Part shown: positions 20,741-30,600 of the stretch, piece by piece
Position numbering within the stretch: position 1 is the stretch's first letter
Layout: each line of letters starts with the position of its first letter
Origin: Verrucomicrobiota bacterium
GTDB taxonomy: Bacteria > Verrucomicrobiota > Kiritimatiellia > RFP12 > UBA1067
NCBI GenBank assembly: GCA_023269675.1
Contig: JAHFSX010000006.1
Location: 124,001-188,000, forward strand
DNA length: 64,000 nt
Direction: 5' to 3'
Program-made: the position numbers and the translations under genes
The notes under the pieces: model-generated
Told to the model about the DNA's origin: nothing
Database searches by the model: none
What the model saw: the letters and a program-made list of their open reading frames with translations, nothing else

Positions 20741-21655
20741 ATGGACAACGCGATTGAAACAACGGATCTGGTCAAGCGCTACGGCGCGCGGCGCGCGCTG
20801 GACGGGCTCACGCTCGCCGTGCCGCGCTACGCCGTGCTCGGCCTGATCGGGCCCAACGGCGCTGGCAAGACCACCTGGATGATGTCGGTCGCCGGCTTCC
20901 TGCAACCCGCCTCGGGGACGATCAATCTGCTGGGCCACGGCCCCTTCGATCCTGACGCGCACTGCGGCCGCATCACCATCCTGCCGCAGGACTCCGAGCT
21001 CCCGCTCGAGAGCCGCCCGCTGGAACTGCTGACCCACTACGGCCGGCTGCAGGGGCTGCCCAAACAGGAAGCGGCCCGCTCCGCCGCCGCGATGCTCGCA
21101 GAGGTCCACCTTGGCGACCGCCTCAACTCCCCCATCCGCTCGCTCTCGCACGGCATGCGCAAGCGCGTGATGATCGCCCAGTGCTTCATCGGCTACCCGG
21201 AGGTGGTGCTGCTCGACGAACCGCTCAGCGGCCTCGACCCGCGCGAGGTCGCGCACATGCGCGCGTTCCTGACCCGCCGCCGCGGCCGCCAGACGCTCGT
21301 GATCAGCTCGCACAACCTGCACGACATCGAGGTCATGTGCGACCATGTCGCCTTCATCGAGAACGGCCGCACCGTGCTCGTCTCCACCCTCGAGGAGGTC
21401 ATCGGCACGGCCAGCACCCTGGTCTACCAGCTCACCTCCGAGCCCGCCGACTTTGACGCGGCCGCCCAGGCCGTGCCGGAGGCCACCCTCACCTTCGACG
21501 CCGCCGCGGCCACCTTGGTCTGCCGCTACGATCCGCGGCTCACCACACCCGAGGAGATCAACAGCAGACTGCTCCCCGCCCTCCTTTCCCAGTGCGGCGT
21601 CACCACCGTCACGCGCGGGGCCAGCCTCGAAACCGAATACCTGAAGAGTCTTTGA
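20741..21655 (+). CDS. ABC transporter ATP-binding protein
   Basis: A 304-aa ATPase with Walker A GPNGAGKTT (37-45), the signature LSHGMRKR near 135, Walker B VVLLDEP near 155-161 and the switch His in SSHNL. The C-terminal 80 residues form a small extra domain common in ABC-2 exporter ATPases. It should energise the permease at 19663. The gene is separated from the permease by a repeat hairpin and followed by another of the same type. Confidence 0.93.
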   Translation: MDNAIETTDLVKRYGARRALDGLTLAVPRYAVLGLIGPNGAGKTTWMMSVAGFLQPASGTINLLGHGPFDPDAHCGRITILPQDSELPLESRPLELLTHYGRLQGLPKQEAARSAAAMLAEVHLGDRLNSPIRSLSHGMRKRVMIAQCFIGYPEVVLLDEPLSGLDPREVAHMRAFLTRRRGRQTLVISSHNLHDIEVMCDHVAFIENGRTVLVSTLEEVIGTASTLVYQLTSEPADFDAAAQAVPEATLTFDAAAATLVCRYDPRLTTPEEINSRLLPALLSQCGVTTVTRGASLETEYLKSL

Positions 21656-21840
21656 GAAAGGCTGTTAGAGCTTCAGGCTGTTAGACCGAACAAAGCATAT
21701 GCTTGAAGCCCATATACCTTTCAATGAAAACGTACCTTATAAGTCCCGTTCTCCGTGACAGTCTAACAGCCTAACAGTCTAACATCCTAAACACCTTATC
21801 TCCCACCCTCTTCCTAACAGCCTAAACTCCTAACAGCCTA
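21656..21840 (+). repeat. Second CTAACAGCC-type hairpin, ending in the trmL start codon
   Basis: Left arm units GGCTGTTAGAGCTTCAGGCTGTTAG lie at about 21659-21684. The right arm is a long run of CCTAACAG/CCTAAACT units (21757-21840), the last A of which is the A of the trmL ATG. A purine-rich ribosome binding site is absent. Confidence 0.7.
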
Positions 21841-22304
21841 TGTCGCTACCGCTCCACATCGTCCTCGTCAAACCCGAGATCCCGCACAACACCGGCGCCA
21901 TCGGGCGTGTGTGCGTGGGCCTCGACTGCCCCCTGCACCTGATCAAGCCCCTCGGCTTCCGCCTCACGGAACAGCACGTGCGGCGCGCGGGCCTGGACTA
22001 CTGGGAACACCTGCGGCTCACCGTGCACGACTCGTGGGAGGCCTTTCTCGACTCCGTCCGGCCGCCCCGGATGTTCTTCCTGAGCACGCGCGGCGAGACC
22101 TCGCTCTACGACTGCGCGTTCCGGGCTGAGGACGCGCTGGTCTTCGGCAGCGAAGGCAGCGGCCTGCCGCAGGAGTTCTACGCGCGCTACGGCGACCGCC
22201 TCTTCAAGATCCCGATGCCCGGCGAGCACGCGCGCAGCATCAACCTCGCCAACGCGGTCTCCATCACCGCCTACGAGGCCTACAGGCAACTTTCTCAAAA
22301 ATAG
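21840..22304 (+). CDS. trmL: tRNA (cytidine/uridine-2'-O-)-methyltransferase TrmL
   Basis: A 154-aa SPOUT methyltransferase, typical TrmL length. Motifs are PEIPHNTGAIGRVC (11-24), the SAM-knot FGSEGSGLP and the final IPMPGEHARSINLANAVSITAYEAYRQ. It 2'-O-methylates the wobble position 34 of tRNA-Leu isoacceptors. The start codon abuts the repeat tract. The REP array begins right after the stop. Confidence 0.93.
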   Translation: MSLPLHIVLVKPEIPHNTGAIGRVCVGLDCPLHLIKPLGFRLTEQHVRRAGLDYWEHLRLTVHDSWEAFLDSVRPPRMFFLSTRGETSLYDCAFRAEDALVFGSEGSGLPQEFYARYGDRLFKIPMPGEHARSINLANAVSITAYEAYRQLSQK

Positions 22305-22806
22305 AAGCGCGCACCCGCTCGCAGCACCACCTTCAGGCGTCCGCCTCCGTTCGTAACCCCGCTCTCAGGCGTCCGTCTCCGTTCGTAGTACCGCCTTCAG
22401 GCGGAAGCGCGTCTCCGCATGACAGCGTGGCCGGCTGAAGCCGGTACTACAAACGCACCGTCTCCGTTCGTAACCCCCGCTCTCAGGCGTCCGTCTCCGT
22501 TTGTAGTACCGCCTTCAGGCGGAATCTCCTCTCCGCATGACAGCGTGGCCGGCTGAAGCCGGTACTACAAACGCACCGAATCGCTTCGCCATCCCGCCTT
22601 CAGGGAGCCTCTCCGTTCGTAGTACCGCCTTTAGGCGGAAGCGCGTCTCCGCATGACAGCGTGGCCGGCTGAAGCCGGTACTACAAACGCACCGTCTCCA
22701 TTCGTAACCCGCTCTCAGGCGTCCGTCCCCGTTTGTAGTACCGCCTTCAGGCGGAAGCGCGTCTCCGCATGGCCGCGTTACCGGCTGAAGCCGGTACTAC
22801 AAACCA
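22305..22806. repeat. REP array 1 (four inverted REP pairs)
   Basis: Four copies of GTAGTACCGCCTTCAGGCGG (starting 22385, 22503, 22619, 22737) each face an inverted partner of the form CCGGCTGAAGCCGGTACTAC (for example 22431-22450, 22549-22568), with a period of about 117 bases. Every unit is a GTAG tetranucleotide followed by a short hairpin, the hallmark of RAYT-associated REP sequences, and the pairs resemble BIMEs. Degenerate units lie at 22305-22384. No gene is present. Confidence 0.88.
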
Positions 22807-22830
22807 CGAACGCCGTGGGCCGGGCGGTCT

Positions 22831-23439
22831 TCACATCCCGGGCTCATCCCACGTCTTCCCGTAATTTAACACCGGATACTCTTTCCAGCGCCGCGTCGCC
22901 TCTTCCTCACCCACCTCCCCAAGATATTCCCGCGCGTTCGAGAACGGCCACTCCTGCCAGCGGTCCACATAGCCATGATGAACCGGATTGTGCAAGATGT
23001 AGTTGGCTGTCGCATAGGTGTGAGCCTCGTTGCGCATGGCCCGATCCGCGCAGCCGTGCCAACAGGTGCGGCCGGAGCATGCGTCCTCCCGGTTCCATGC
23101 GTGCGACATTCGACCGTGAAGGCGTCCGATTACCTGTACCGTCGCCCGCAGATCATCCGTGCCGACAAGCGCGTGCCAATGGTTCGGCAATACGCACCAG
23201 TTGCGAAGCTCGCAGCTGTTCGCGCTCAAAGCGGCGGTCAACTCGGACTCGAATTCTGCGAGGCGTGCAGACGTGAGACCGATGATCGGACGATGCTCGT
23301 AACAGGCGGCCGTAAGGTGATAAAGCCGCGCAGAATCGCTGCAGAGATGCGGTGGACTGTGTAACGGAAAATGACGCTGGGTCCGTTCGAGCAGCGCCTC
23401 TTCACGTTGGGCCGGAGTCATCTTACGCCAGTTATACAT
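22831..23439 (-). CDS. REP-associated tyrosine transposase (RAYT, Y1/HUH family)
   Basis: A 202-aa Y1 transposase-like protein. The HUH metal-binding motif is HWH (87-89) within LPNHWHALVG, and the catalytic tyrosine is Y147 in ATANYILHNPVHHGYV. Such proteins nick and move REP palindromes bearing a 5' GTAG. GGAGG upstream supports the start at 23439; the upstream ATG at 23496 lies in repeat DNA. It is flanked on both sides by REP arrays, the classic REPtron arrangement. Both catalytic motifs are intact, so it may be active. Confidence 0.9.
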   Translation of the reverse strand: MYNWRKMTPAQREEALLERTQRHFPLHSPPHLCSDSARLYHLTAACYEHRPIIGLTSARLAEFESELTAALSANSCELRNWCVLPNHWHALVGTDDLRATVQVIGRLHGRMSHAWNREDACSGRTCWHGCADRAMRNEAHTYATANYILHNPVHHGYVDRWQEWPFSNAREYLGEVGEEEATRRWKEYPVLNYGKTWDEPGM

Positions 23440-23459
23440 GGCCTCCGCCTTTCTCTTTT

Positions 23460-23945
23460 GCCGGCTGAAGCCGGTACTACAAGCGCACCGAATCACTTCG
23501 CCATCCCGCCTTCAGGGGACTCTCCGTTCGTAGTACCGCCTTCAGGCGGAATCGCCCCTCCGCATGGCCACGTTGCCGGCTGAAGCCGGTACTACAAGCG
23601 CACCGAATCACTTCGCCATCCCGCCTTCAGGTGACTCTCCGTTCGTAGTACCGCCTTCAGGCGGAATCTCTTCGCCGCATGGCCACGTGGCCGGCTGAAG
23701 CCGGTACTACAAGCGCACCGAATCGCTTCGTAATCCCGCCTTCAGGGAGCCTCTCCGTTCGTAGTACCGCCTTCAGGCGGAATCTCTGCTCCGCATGGAC
23801 GCGTGGCCGGCTGAAGCCGGTACTACAAGCGCACCGAATCGCTTCGTCATCCCGCCTTCAGGGGACTCTCCGTTCGTAGTACCGCCTTCAAGCGGAATCT
23901 CCTCTCCGCATGGCCGCGTTGCCGGCTGCAGCCGGCACTACAAAC
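23460..23945. repeat. REP array 2 (four forward and five inverted REP units)
   Basis: Forward GTAGTACCGCC units start at 23530, 23645, 23761 and 23876; inverted CCGGCTGAAGCCGG-TACTAC units alternate with them, period about 116 bases. A shared ATCCCGCCTTCAGG relic sits in each spacer. The last unit (GCCGGCTGCAGCCGGC, then CACTAC) contains the stop codon of tsaE. Confidence 0.88.
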
Positions 23946-24369
23946 CTGCGCCGGTCACCTCGATCACGCGCGTCTCGGGATCGTCGGTCAGCGAGAACCG
24001 CACGTGCAGAGCGTCGGGCGGGATCAGGTCGCCGGCGCGTTCCGGCCACTCGACCGCCAACACCGCGCCGGTCTCCAGATACTCGGGATAGCCGATGGTC
24101 AGCAGGTCGTCCGGGCCGGTCAGACGGTAAAGGTCCATGTGCACCAGCTTGAAGGCCGGCGTCGCGTACTCCGTGCACACCGTGAAGGTCGGGCTCGTCA
24201 CCGGTCGGTGCAGCCCCAGCGCGAAGCCGAGCCCCTGCACGAAGGTGGTCTTGCCCGCGCCGAGGTCGCCGTGCAGCGCGACCACCATGCCCGGCTTCAG
24301 CCGCCGCGCGATTTCAACCCCCACCTGCCACGTCTCTTCGACGGAACGGACGATATAGGTTTTTGTCAT
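23938..24369 (-). CDS. tsaE: tRNA threonylcarbamoyladenosine biosynthesis ATPase TsaE
   Basis: A 143-aa protein with Walker [10 protein letters not shown] (34-42), [20 protein letters not shown] and the EWPER motif, all standard for TsaE, which powers the TsaBDE complex that makes t6A37 on ANN-decoding tRNAs. Its final residues and TAG stop are contributed by the last REP unit of the array. The 2-hydroxyacid dehydrogenase lies upstream on the same strand, across a long hairpin. Confidence 0.94.
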   Translation of the reverse strand: MTKTYIVRSVEETWQVGVEIARRLKPGMVVALHGDLGAGKTTFVQGLGFALGLHRPVTSPTFTVCTEYATPAFKLVHMDLYRLTGPDDLLTIGYPEYLETGAVLAVEWPERAGDLIPPDALHVRFSLTDDPETRVIEVTGAGL

Positions 24370-24381
24370 GCTTTCTTCCTG

Positions 24382-24457
24382 GACGGCGGCGCGGAGCGCT
24401 CGCCCTACCCGACCCGTGCCGCGTCAGGTAGGGCGCGCGCTCCGCGCCGCCGCCGTC
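24382..24457. repeat. Long GC-rich hairpin between tsaE and the dehydrogenase
   Basis: GACGGCGGCGCGGAGCGC...GCCCTACC (24382-24409) is inverted as GGTAGGGC...GCGCTCCGCGCCGCCGCCGTC (24427-24457). The right arm overlaps the dehydrogenase stop codon. It could be a terminator or mRNA end for that gene. Confidence 0.6.
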
Positions 24458-25394
24458 ATTTGTCCAGCCACTCGACCACTTCATCCAGGAACCGGTCCAT
24501 GTACTCTCCGGCAAAGGCGGCCGCGTGCGGCATCCGCACCAGCCCCGGCAGATTCTTAGCCAGCGGCGAGGCCGCCGTCAGCGGCTCCTTCGCGAACACG
24601 TCGAGACAGGCGCCGCGCAGCGCGCCGCTCTTCAGCGCCTCCGCCAGCGCGGCCTCGTCGATGCAGTTGCCGCGTCCCACGTTGTAGACCACCGCGTGCC
24701 GCGGCAGCCGCGCCAGCCGCGCCGCGTCGAACATCCGGTCCGTGCCGGTGTCGGAGGGGAGCACCAGAATCAGATGGTCCGCCTGCGGCAGCACCGCGTC
24801 CAGCCGGTCCGTCGTCACCAGCGCATCGTCCCTGCTGAACCATGCCGGCCGGCGCTTCTGCGGCGTGCGCCGGACCCCCGTCACGCGCACGCCGAACGGC
24901 TTGAGCAGCCGGCCGATCGCGGCGGCCACGTGCCCGAACCCCACGATGACCGCGTGGCTGCCGCGAAGCAGGCGGATGTCGTACACGGCCTCGCGCGGCC
25001 ACAGCTCACCTTTGAGCTGACGCCCGTACGCCTCGAGGATGCCCCGGTTGAAGGCCAGCATCAGCCCCAGCACGGTCTCGGCCATCAGCGGACCGTGGTG
25101 CGTGCCGTGCCGCACCGCCACCTGCGGCGGCGGCGTGATCGGGAAGAAGTCGCGGCCCGCCGCGGGCGTGGCGATCCGGCGAAGGAGCGGCGCGCGCTCG
25201 AACCATGCCTGACGGAAGCGCCAGGTCAGCGCCACCTGCGCCCTGGGCAGCGCCTTCTGGAACGATGCCTCGCTGCGGCACCAGGTCACCTTGGCCGCCG
25301 GATACGCCGCGCGCAAGCGCGCGATGTGGCTCGCCCGGATGCAGAAGCACGGCACCGTGCTTTCCTGAAAAACAACGATGGATTCAATCTTCAT
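24456..25394 (-). CDS. D-isomer-specific 2-hydroxyacid dehydrogenase family protein
   Basis: A 312-aa oxidoreductase. The NAD-binding motif is GFGHVAAAIGRLL; VYNVGRGNCIDEAALAEAL carries the conserved Arg, LDVFAKEPL the Glu and RMPHAAAFAGEY the catalytic His. These interconvert 2-keto and D-2-hydroxy acids; the substrate here is unknown. The start MKIESIVVF (25394) is preferred over an ATG 33 bases upstream. The first 100 residues are poorly conserved in the family. Confidence 0.88.
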   Translation of the reverse strand: MKIESIVVFQESTVPCFCIRASHIARLRAAYPAAKVTWCRSEASFQKALPRAQVALTWRFRQAWFERAPLLRRIATPAAGRDFFPITPPPQVAVRHGTHHGPLMAETVLGLMLAFNRGILEAYGRQLKGELWPREAVYDIRLLRGSHAVIVGFGHVAAAIGRLLKPFGVRVTGVRRTPQKRRPAWFSRDDALVTTDRLDAVLPQADHLILVLPSDTGTDRMFDAARLARLPRHAVVYNVGRGNCIDEAALAEALKSGALRGACLDVFAKEPLTAASPLAKNLPGLVRMPHAAAFAGEYMDRFLDEVVEWLDK

Positions 25395-25467
25395 ATGGAT
25401 TTGTAACAGGGGATACGGGCACGGCAATAAGCCGGTTTTCGCGTTCCGGCAACTCGGCGTCTCCGCT

Positions 25468-25564
25468 CGCAGTACCGGCTTCAGCCGGAATCTTTGTTCG
25501 TAGTACCGGCTTCAGCCGGCAACGCAGCAATGTCGCACCGCCGCCTGAAGGCGGTACTACAAAC
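25468..25564. repeat. Solitary REP cluster
   Basis: Three REP-type hairpins: (C)AGTACCGGCTTCAGCCGG, GTAGTACCGGCTTCAGCCGG and the inverted CCGCCTGAAGGCGGTACTAC. They lie between the dehydrogenase start and the FAD oxidoreductase stop and belong to the same family as the RAYT arrays. Confidence 0.85.
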
Positions 25565-25603
25565 AACACCGCGCACCTTCTTCTCCGCCCGAGTTTCCGT
25601 TTC

Positions 25604-27475
25604 CTACTCCTTCTTCGCCTTCTTCTCTTTCAGCAGCGTTCCGCCCATGTTGTACTGCTGGGGCGGCTGCGTCTGGCCCAGGCCCACGCCCTTGGTCATC
25701 AGCGCCTTGAGCTCATCCAGGTGGCTGGCGTAGATGTCGCGCGGCGAGCAGCTGTACTTCTTGCAGAGGGAGGCCGCCATGCCGACGACCTCGCCCATCA
25801 TGCCGCCCGTGCGCATCACCCGCACCGTGCCGAGCGCCACGTGCGTCACGCTGATGTCGCGCCCGGCCATGTAGAGGTTGTCCACGTTCTTGGAGTAGAA
25901 GCAGCGGTACGGAATCGGGTACGGATAGATGGCCTTGTGCTTGGCGATCGACTTGAACTCCGCATCCGGAAAGTTCTTGGTGTTCTTGGGGTCGGGATAG
26001 TGCAGGTCGATCGTCCAGGTCGTGCAGGCCGTCGCGTCGGGATAGATCACCTGGTTCACGAGATCCTGCTCCTTCAGGACCAGGTCGCCGACCAGCCGGC
26101 GCGACTCGCGCTTGCCCGCCACGTACGCCACCCACTCCAGGCGGCTCTTGGCGTACTCCGCCTTGAACTTCGAGCGGTTCTTGAGGAACGACCAGTTGGA
26201 GTAAACCACCAGCATGCCGTAATCGCGCACGCGCTCGAACTCCATCACCTGATGGAGCTTCATGCCGGTCTCCCACGTCCACTCGCCCATCTTGACCTTC
26301 TCGCAGGTGGCGTCGGTGAAGGGCACTCCCCACGCGATCGCGGGGAACGCCACCGCCTCCTTCTGCTCTTTCGAGTACCACTGCACCGACGAGCCCATGG
26401 TCATGGTGTCGGCCTTCTCGGGCGCGGTCGATTCGCCGGTCTCCTCGCGGCTCTCGCGCCCGTGACGGAACTCGGCGCCCGCCAGCGCGCCGACCACGCC
26501 GTCGCCGGTGCAGTCCACCACCAGCGGCGCGGCGCAGCGCGTCTCTTGGCCGCTCTCGATGTCGCGCGCGATCACCGCCTTGATCTTCTGTCCGTCCATC
26601 TCCACGGCGAACGCGCGGGTGCCCAGGAAGAGCGTCACGTTCTTCTCGGCCTTCACCGCCTCCAGCTTGCGCTGATCCTCATAGAAGGAGGCCGGCTGCG
26701 CGTTGCCGCCCTTGGCCGGGCCGATCTCGGACACCACGTCGCCCAGGCGCGGATAGGGCCCGAGATTCATGCGGCCGGCCAGATGCACGCGCACCTCGGA
26801 GCTGTTGTTGCCGCCCAGCACCGGACGGTCATGGATCAGCGCGACCTTGAGCCCCAGACGCGCCGCGGCGATGGAGGCGCAGATGCCGGGAATGCCGCCG
26901 CCCACCACCACCAGATCGTACGTCCCGCTCGCCTGCGGCGCGGTGATCGCGCCCATCTGGCGGCGGAACGCCTCCAGCTTCGTCAAATCGGTCTCCGGCG
27001 CAAAGGACGCGTCGGTCGTCAGGATGAGCGCGTCGCAGCGGCCGTCGAAGCCCGTCAGGTCATGCAGCGTGAGCTTGACCGCGCCCTTCGCGAGCGCCAC
27101 GCTCCCGGCCTCGTGCCACGCCCACTCGACCCCCTGGGTCCCGAGCACGGTCTCCAGCGGCTTGCCGTTCACCGCCACCTGGAATCTTCCCGGCGCCTCG
27201 GTCTGGCTCCAGGGCGCGACCCAGTTGCGCGTCCGCGCCAGGACGCGGTATTGCCCGGCCTCCGGCACGGTCACGGAGGTGGCCGCGTCCGCTACCGGCA
27301 CGCCCATGCCGTGCGCCAGCAGGAAAGGCGAGCCCATCTGATCCATGAACTGCTGATCGACCACCCAGCCGCCCTTTTCGGCGAACGACTCGGTCTCGAC
27401 CAGCAGCGTGGCCGCGGAAAGCGTGCCCGCGCACGCCGCCATACACAGACCCCACCAAACCTGTTTCAACATCAT
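25604..27475 (-). CDS. Secreted FAD-dependent oxidoreductase with N-terminal sugar-binding-like domain
   Basis: A 623-aa protein with a signal peptide (about 1-21). Residues 24-165 look like a beta-sandwich domain (AGQYRVLARTRNWVAPW, FQVAVNGKPL). Then YDLVVVGGGIPGICASIAAARLGLKVALI marks the dinucleotide-binding fold, followed by RPVLGGNNSSEVRVHLAG and VVDCTGDGVVGALAGAEFRHGRE, as in the FAD_oxidored family (PF12831) common in PVC and Bacteroidota secreted proteins. The substrate is unknown. GGGGGAG lies just before the start; the second codon is also ATG. Confidence 0.85.
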   Translation of the reverse strand: MMLKQVWWGLCMAACAGTLSAATLLVETESFAEKGGWVVDQQFMDQMGSPFLLAHGMGVPVADAATSVTVPEAGQYRVLARTRNWVAPWSQTEAPGRFQVAVNGKPLETVLGTQGVEWAWHEAGSVALAKGAVKLTLHDLTGFDGRCDALILTTDASFAPETDLTKLEAFRRQMGAITAPQASGTYDLVVVGGGIPGICASIAAARLGLKVALIHDRPVLGGNNSSEVRVHLAGRMNLGPYPRLGDVVSEIGPAKGGNAQPASFYEDQRKLEAVKAEKNVTLFLGTRAFAVEMDGQKIKAVIARDIESGQETRCAAPLVVDCTGDGVVGALAGAEFRHGRESREETGESTAPEKADTMTMGSSVQWYSKEQKEAVAFPAIAWGVPFTDATCEKVKMGEWTWETGMKLHQVMEFERVRDYGMLVVYSNWSFLKNRSKFKAEYAKSRLEWVAYVAGKRESRRLVGDLVLKEQDLVNQVIYPDATACTTWTIDLHYPDPKNTKNFPDAEFKSIAKHKAIYPYPIPYRCFYSKNVDNLYMAGRDISVTHVALGTVRVMRTGGMMGEVVGMAASLCKKYSCSPRDIYASHLDELKALMTKGVGLGQTQPPQQYNMGGTLLKEKKAKKE

Positions 27476-27605
27476 GAGCTCCCCCTTTTTGTCAGAAATG
27501 AAGGTTGTTTATACCATATCCCGGGGCAGGCGAAAAGTGGCATGGGCGACCCCGCCGTGAAAAAAAACGCCCGCTGCCGGGCGCATCCCTGCGCCAGGAC
27601 CCGAG

Positions 27606-27634
27606 CACACCCAGTGATGGGCGTGCCACATCCC
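27606..27634. repeat. CACGCCC-type palindrome, copy 1
   Basis: CACACCC-AGTGAT-GGGCGTG followed by CCACATCCC. The same element is at 41515-41543; both lie next to a GCATCCCTGCGC motif and beside the 3' end of a large secreted-protein gene. Confidence 0.6.
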
Positions 27635-27642
27635 CGCCGCCC

Positions 27643-30600
27643 CTACTTCAGCATCAGCACCGTGCCCGGCGCGGCCACCGCCAGATAGGCCGCATCGGCC
27701 GTCACATGCACCGAGGCCGCAAACCCGACCGGCACCGTCAGCGAACCCGCGGCCGCCTGCAGCGCCGCGCGCGTGGCCGGATCCGCCGAGCCGAACGCGA
27801 AGAGCCGCTGCGTGTAGGGCAGTTCGGCGCCGACCGGCAGCGCGAGTTTCAGCGCGCCGGTCACGGTCAGCGCGCCGGAGACCGCGAGGTTCGCGCGGGT
27901 CGCGCCGCCCTCGCAGGTGACCGTCAGGTTGCCGTTGACTGTGGCCGCACCCGCCAGCGTGCCGCCGCTGCGGAGCACGATGTTGGTCACGCCGGTCAGC
28001 GCCGCGCCCGCGAGATCCAGCGTGCCCGCGTCCACGGCCAGCGTGCCGCTGAAGGCCAGCGCGCCGGAGAGCGACTGCACCGCCACGCCGGTCTTGGTCA
28101 CCGTGCCCGTGCCGGTGATCCCGCCCGCGTAGGCCGCGTCGGTGAAGCCGTTGATGCCGAACGCCGCCCCGCGGATGAGAGCCACCGTACCCGTGCCGCT
28201 CAGCGGGCCGACCGCCTCGCTGCCCGCGTCGATCCGCAGCGTCGCGCCTGACGCCACAAAGGTTTGCGAGACGTCCGGAATCGCGTCCGCCGCCAGCTGA
28301 CCCGCCGGCAGATCCAGCGCCCAGGTCCCGGCCGCCGCGCTGCGCGCCGTGGTCACGGTCTGATTGGTCCGCACGTCAATTGCATACCAGTTGGTCGTGT
28401 TGTTGCTGACCTCCAGGGTCCAGCCGACCGGGTCACGGTTCGGCGTGTTATAGGCCGTGTACCAGCTATAGGCGTCGAACGCCACGGTCTGCTGCATATC
28501 CACCGTGAGCGGGTTGACCATCACGTCGCTGTACCACCGGTTATCGTTGCTCCCGACGATGTCGCCGTCCACCACTTTGGACGGGGGAAATGCATTCGCG
28601 AAGCTGCCGCCCGGCGCGGTCGCGGCCGTTCCCGCCGGGTAGCTGAGCGGCACGCCGTCGCGCATCAGCTGCAGCTCCTCGAACTGGAATCCGCTGTTGC
28701 CGAAATCGGTCGTGTTGGCCTCCACGCGCGCCGCCGTGGGCGTGAAGCGCAAGTAGCGGGCCGACACCGCCGCGAGCCTGAGCGCCGCCGGGTTGGTCGA
28801 CACGACGCAAAGGTCCGCCGGCAGTTTATACCGCGCGGCCCGCGCCGAAAAGGTGCCGACCTCCTTACCGGCACCAGCCGCGAAGGCGGGCACCGTGGAG
28901 CTGGCGATCGCTTCGTTGCGGAGCATCAGCCAGGTGACGCCGTCATTGCTGCCTTCCATCGTCCAGACGATCGGCACGCGGTTGGCGTCGCTGCTGTTCA
29001 CCCCGGACGTGTAGAAGCGATAGCCGTCGAACTCGACCTCCCGCTTCATGTCGACGGTCAGCGGGTTGGGAATGGCAGAGCTCAGCCAGCGCTCAGTCCC
29101 GCCGGAAACCAAGCCGTTGATCGCTTTCGAGGCGGCTCCGTCCGTGTGGTTCGCGTAGGGCGTAGAGGCCGTAGAGCCCACCGGATAAGCCACGGCCACA
29201 CCGTTGGTCAGGAGTTGCAGCTCCGAGATACAGAGCACGTAGCCGCTGTTCGGCACGTTGCCGTTCACCGTCAGCGTGGGATTGAAGCGGATATAGCGGA
29301 AGCGCCACCGCGGAGCCGGCACCGCGAGCGTGCCCGCCTCGACCCGCGTGTCGCCAGTGTACGCGCTGCCCGCGTCGACGAGCGCCAGCGTGCCGCCGCC
29401 GCGCTTGGTCAGGCCGAGCGTGGCCGTGCCGTCGGACAGCGCGCCCGCGAAGAGCGTCTCGCCGTTCTCGCCCACCCTCACCGCGGCCGGTGCCAAGCCG
29501 TCGTTGACAGCGGTCACCGCCGCCGCCGCGGACGGCACGCCGAGCGCCGCGCCGCCGCCCAGCAGCAGCCGCCCCTCGCCCGAGAGCGTGCCCGTGAACG
29601 TTCCGGCGTCGGCCACGCGCAGCGACGAGCCAGCCGCCAGCGCGACCTCGCCCGGACCGGTCAGCCCCGCTACCGACTCCGAAGGCAGCGTCACGCGCAG
29701 CACCGCGCCCGACGCCACGTAGGCGCCCGCCGAGGCCGACGCCGCATCGCACGGCCACGCGCCGCTGAACGTATAGGCGCCCGCCAGCGTGCCGCGCGTC
29801 GCCAGGACCGTCTGGTTTGTGCGCGTGTCCGCCGCGAACCACGCCGTGTTGTCAGCGCTGACCTCGACCGTCCAGTTCAGGGGATCGCGGTCCGACACGT
29901 CGGTGCAGGTGTACCAGCGGTAGCCGTCGCACAGCACCGCCCGCTTCATGTCGATGGTCGCCGACGCCGGCAGCGCCCCCACCTGCCAATAGGTGCGCGA
30001 GTTGCTGTCAATCAGCCGCGCCGAGACGTTCGTGCCCGAGGACGACGTGGCGGTCAGGGCGGTGCCCGAGGGCCAGGCCACGGGCTGGCCCCTGAACATA
30101 AGCTGGAATTCGCCCATCGCCGGCAGGGTACCCGCCACGCGGGCCACGCCGGGTGAGACGCGCACAAAGCGCACGCCGGCGCCCAGGGCCAGCGTGCCGC
30201 CCTCGGCGCGCAGGGCGCCGGAGGACGTCTGCGAACCCGCCGCTCCGGCCAGCGTGAAGACGTTGGTGCCGGTTTTTGTGAGCCCCAGCGGCGCGCCGTC
30301 GGCCAGCGCGCCGTAATACGCGCCGGACGCCCCGCTCTCGCCGACCGTCAGCACCGCGGCCGAGCCGCCGCCGTTGGTCACCGTGCTGGCGAGCACCGCG
30401 CTGTCCAGCCGTCCGACCGTCTCCGACCGTCCGTTCAGGTCCAGTGTGCCGCCGGTCAAGGTCACGTTCCCGCCGATCTGGTTGCCGCCCGAGCCGTCCA
30501 GCCGCGCCGTCGCGGCCGCTCCCACGGCGAGATTCCGGACCGCCGCGACGCCGCTCTTGTCGAGCATCGCGAAGCCCTGCGTGACCGTGAGGTCCAGCGC

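Noticed and set aside
22653..23276. 207-aa frame across the REP array
   Set aside because: It is made of repeat DNA and antisense of the RAYT gene.
22305..23945. CRISPR array interpretation of the regular ~117-bp repeats
   Set aside because: Units are inverted pairs with hairpins, spacers are themselves conserved, and there is no cas gene; REP/BIME fits.
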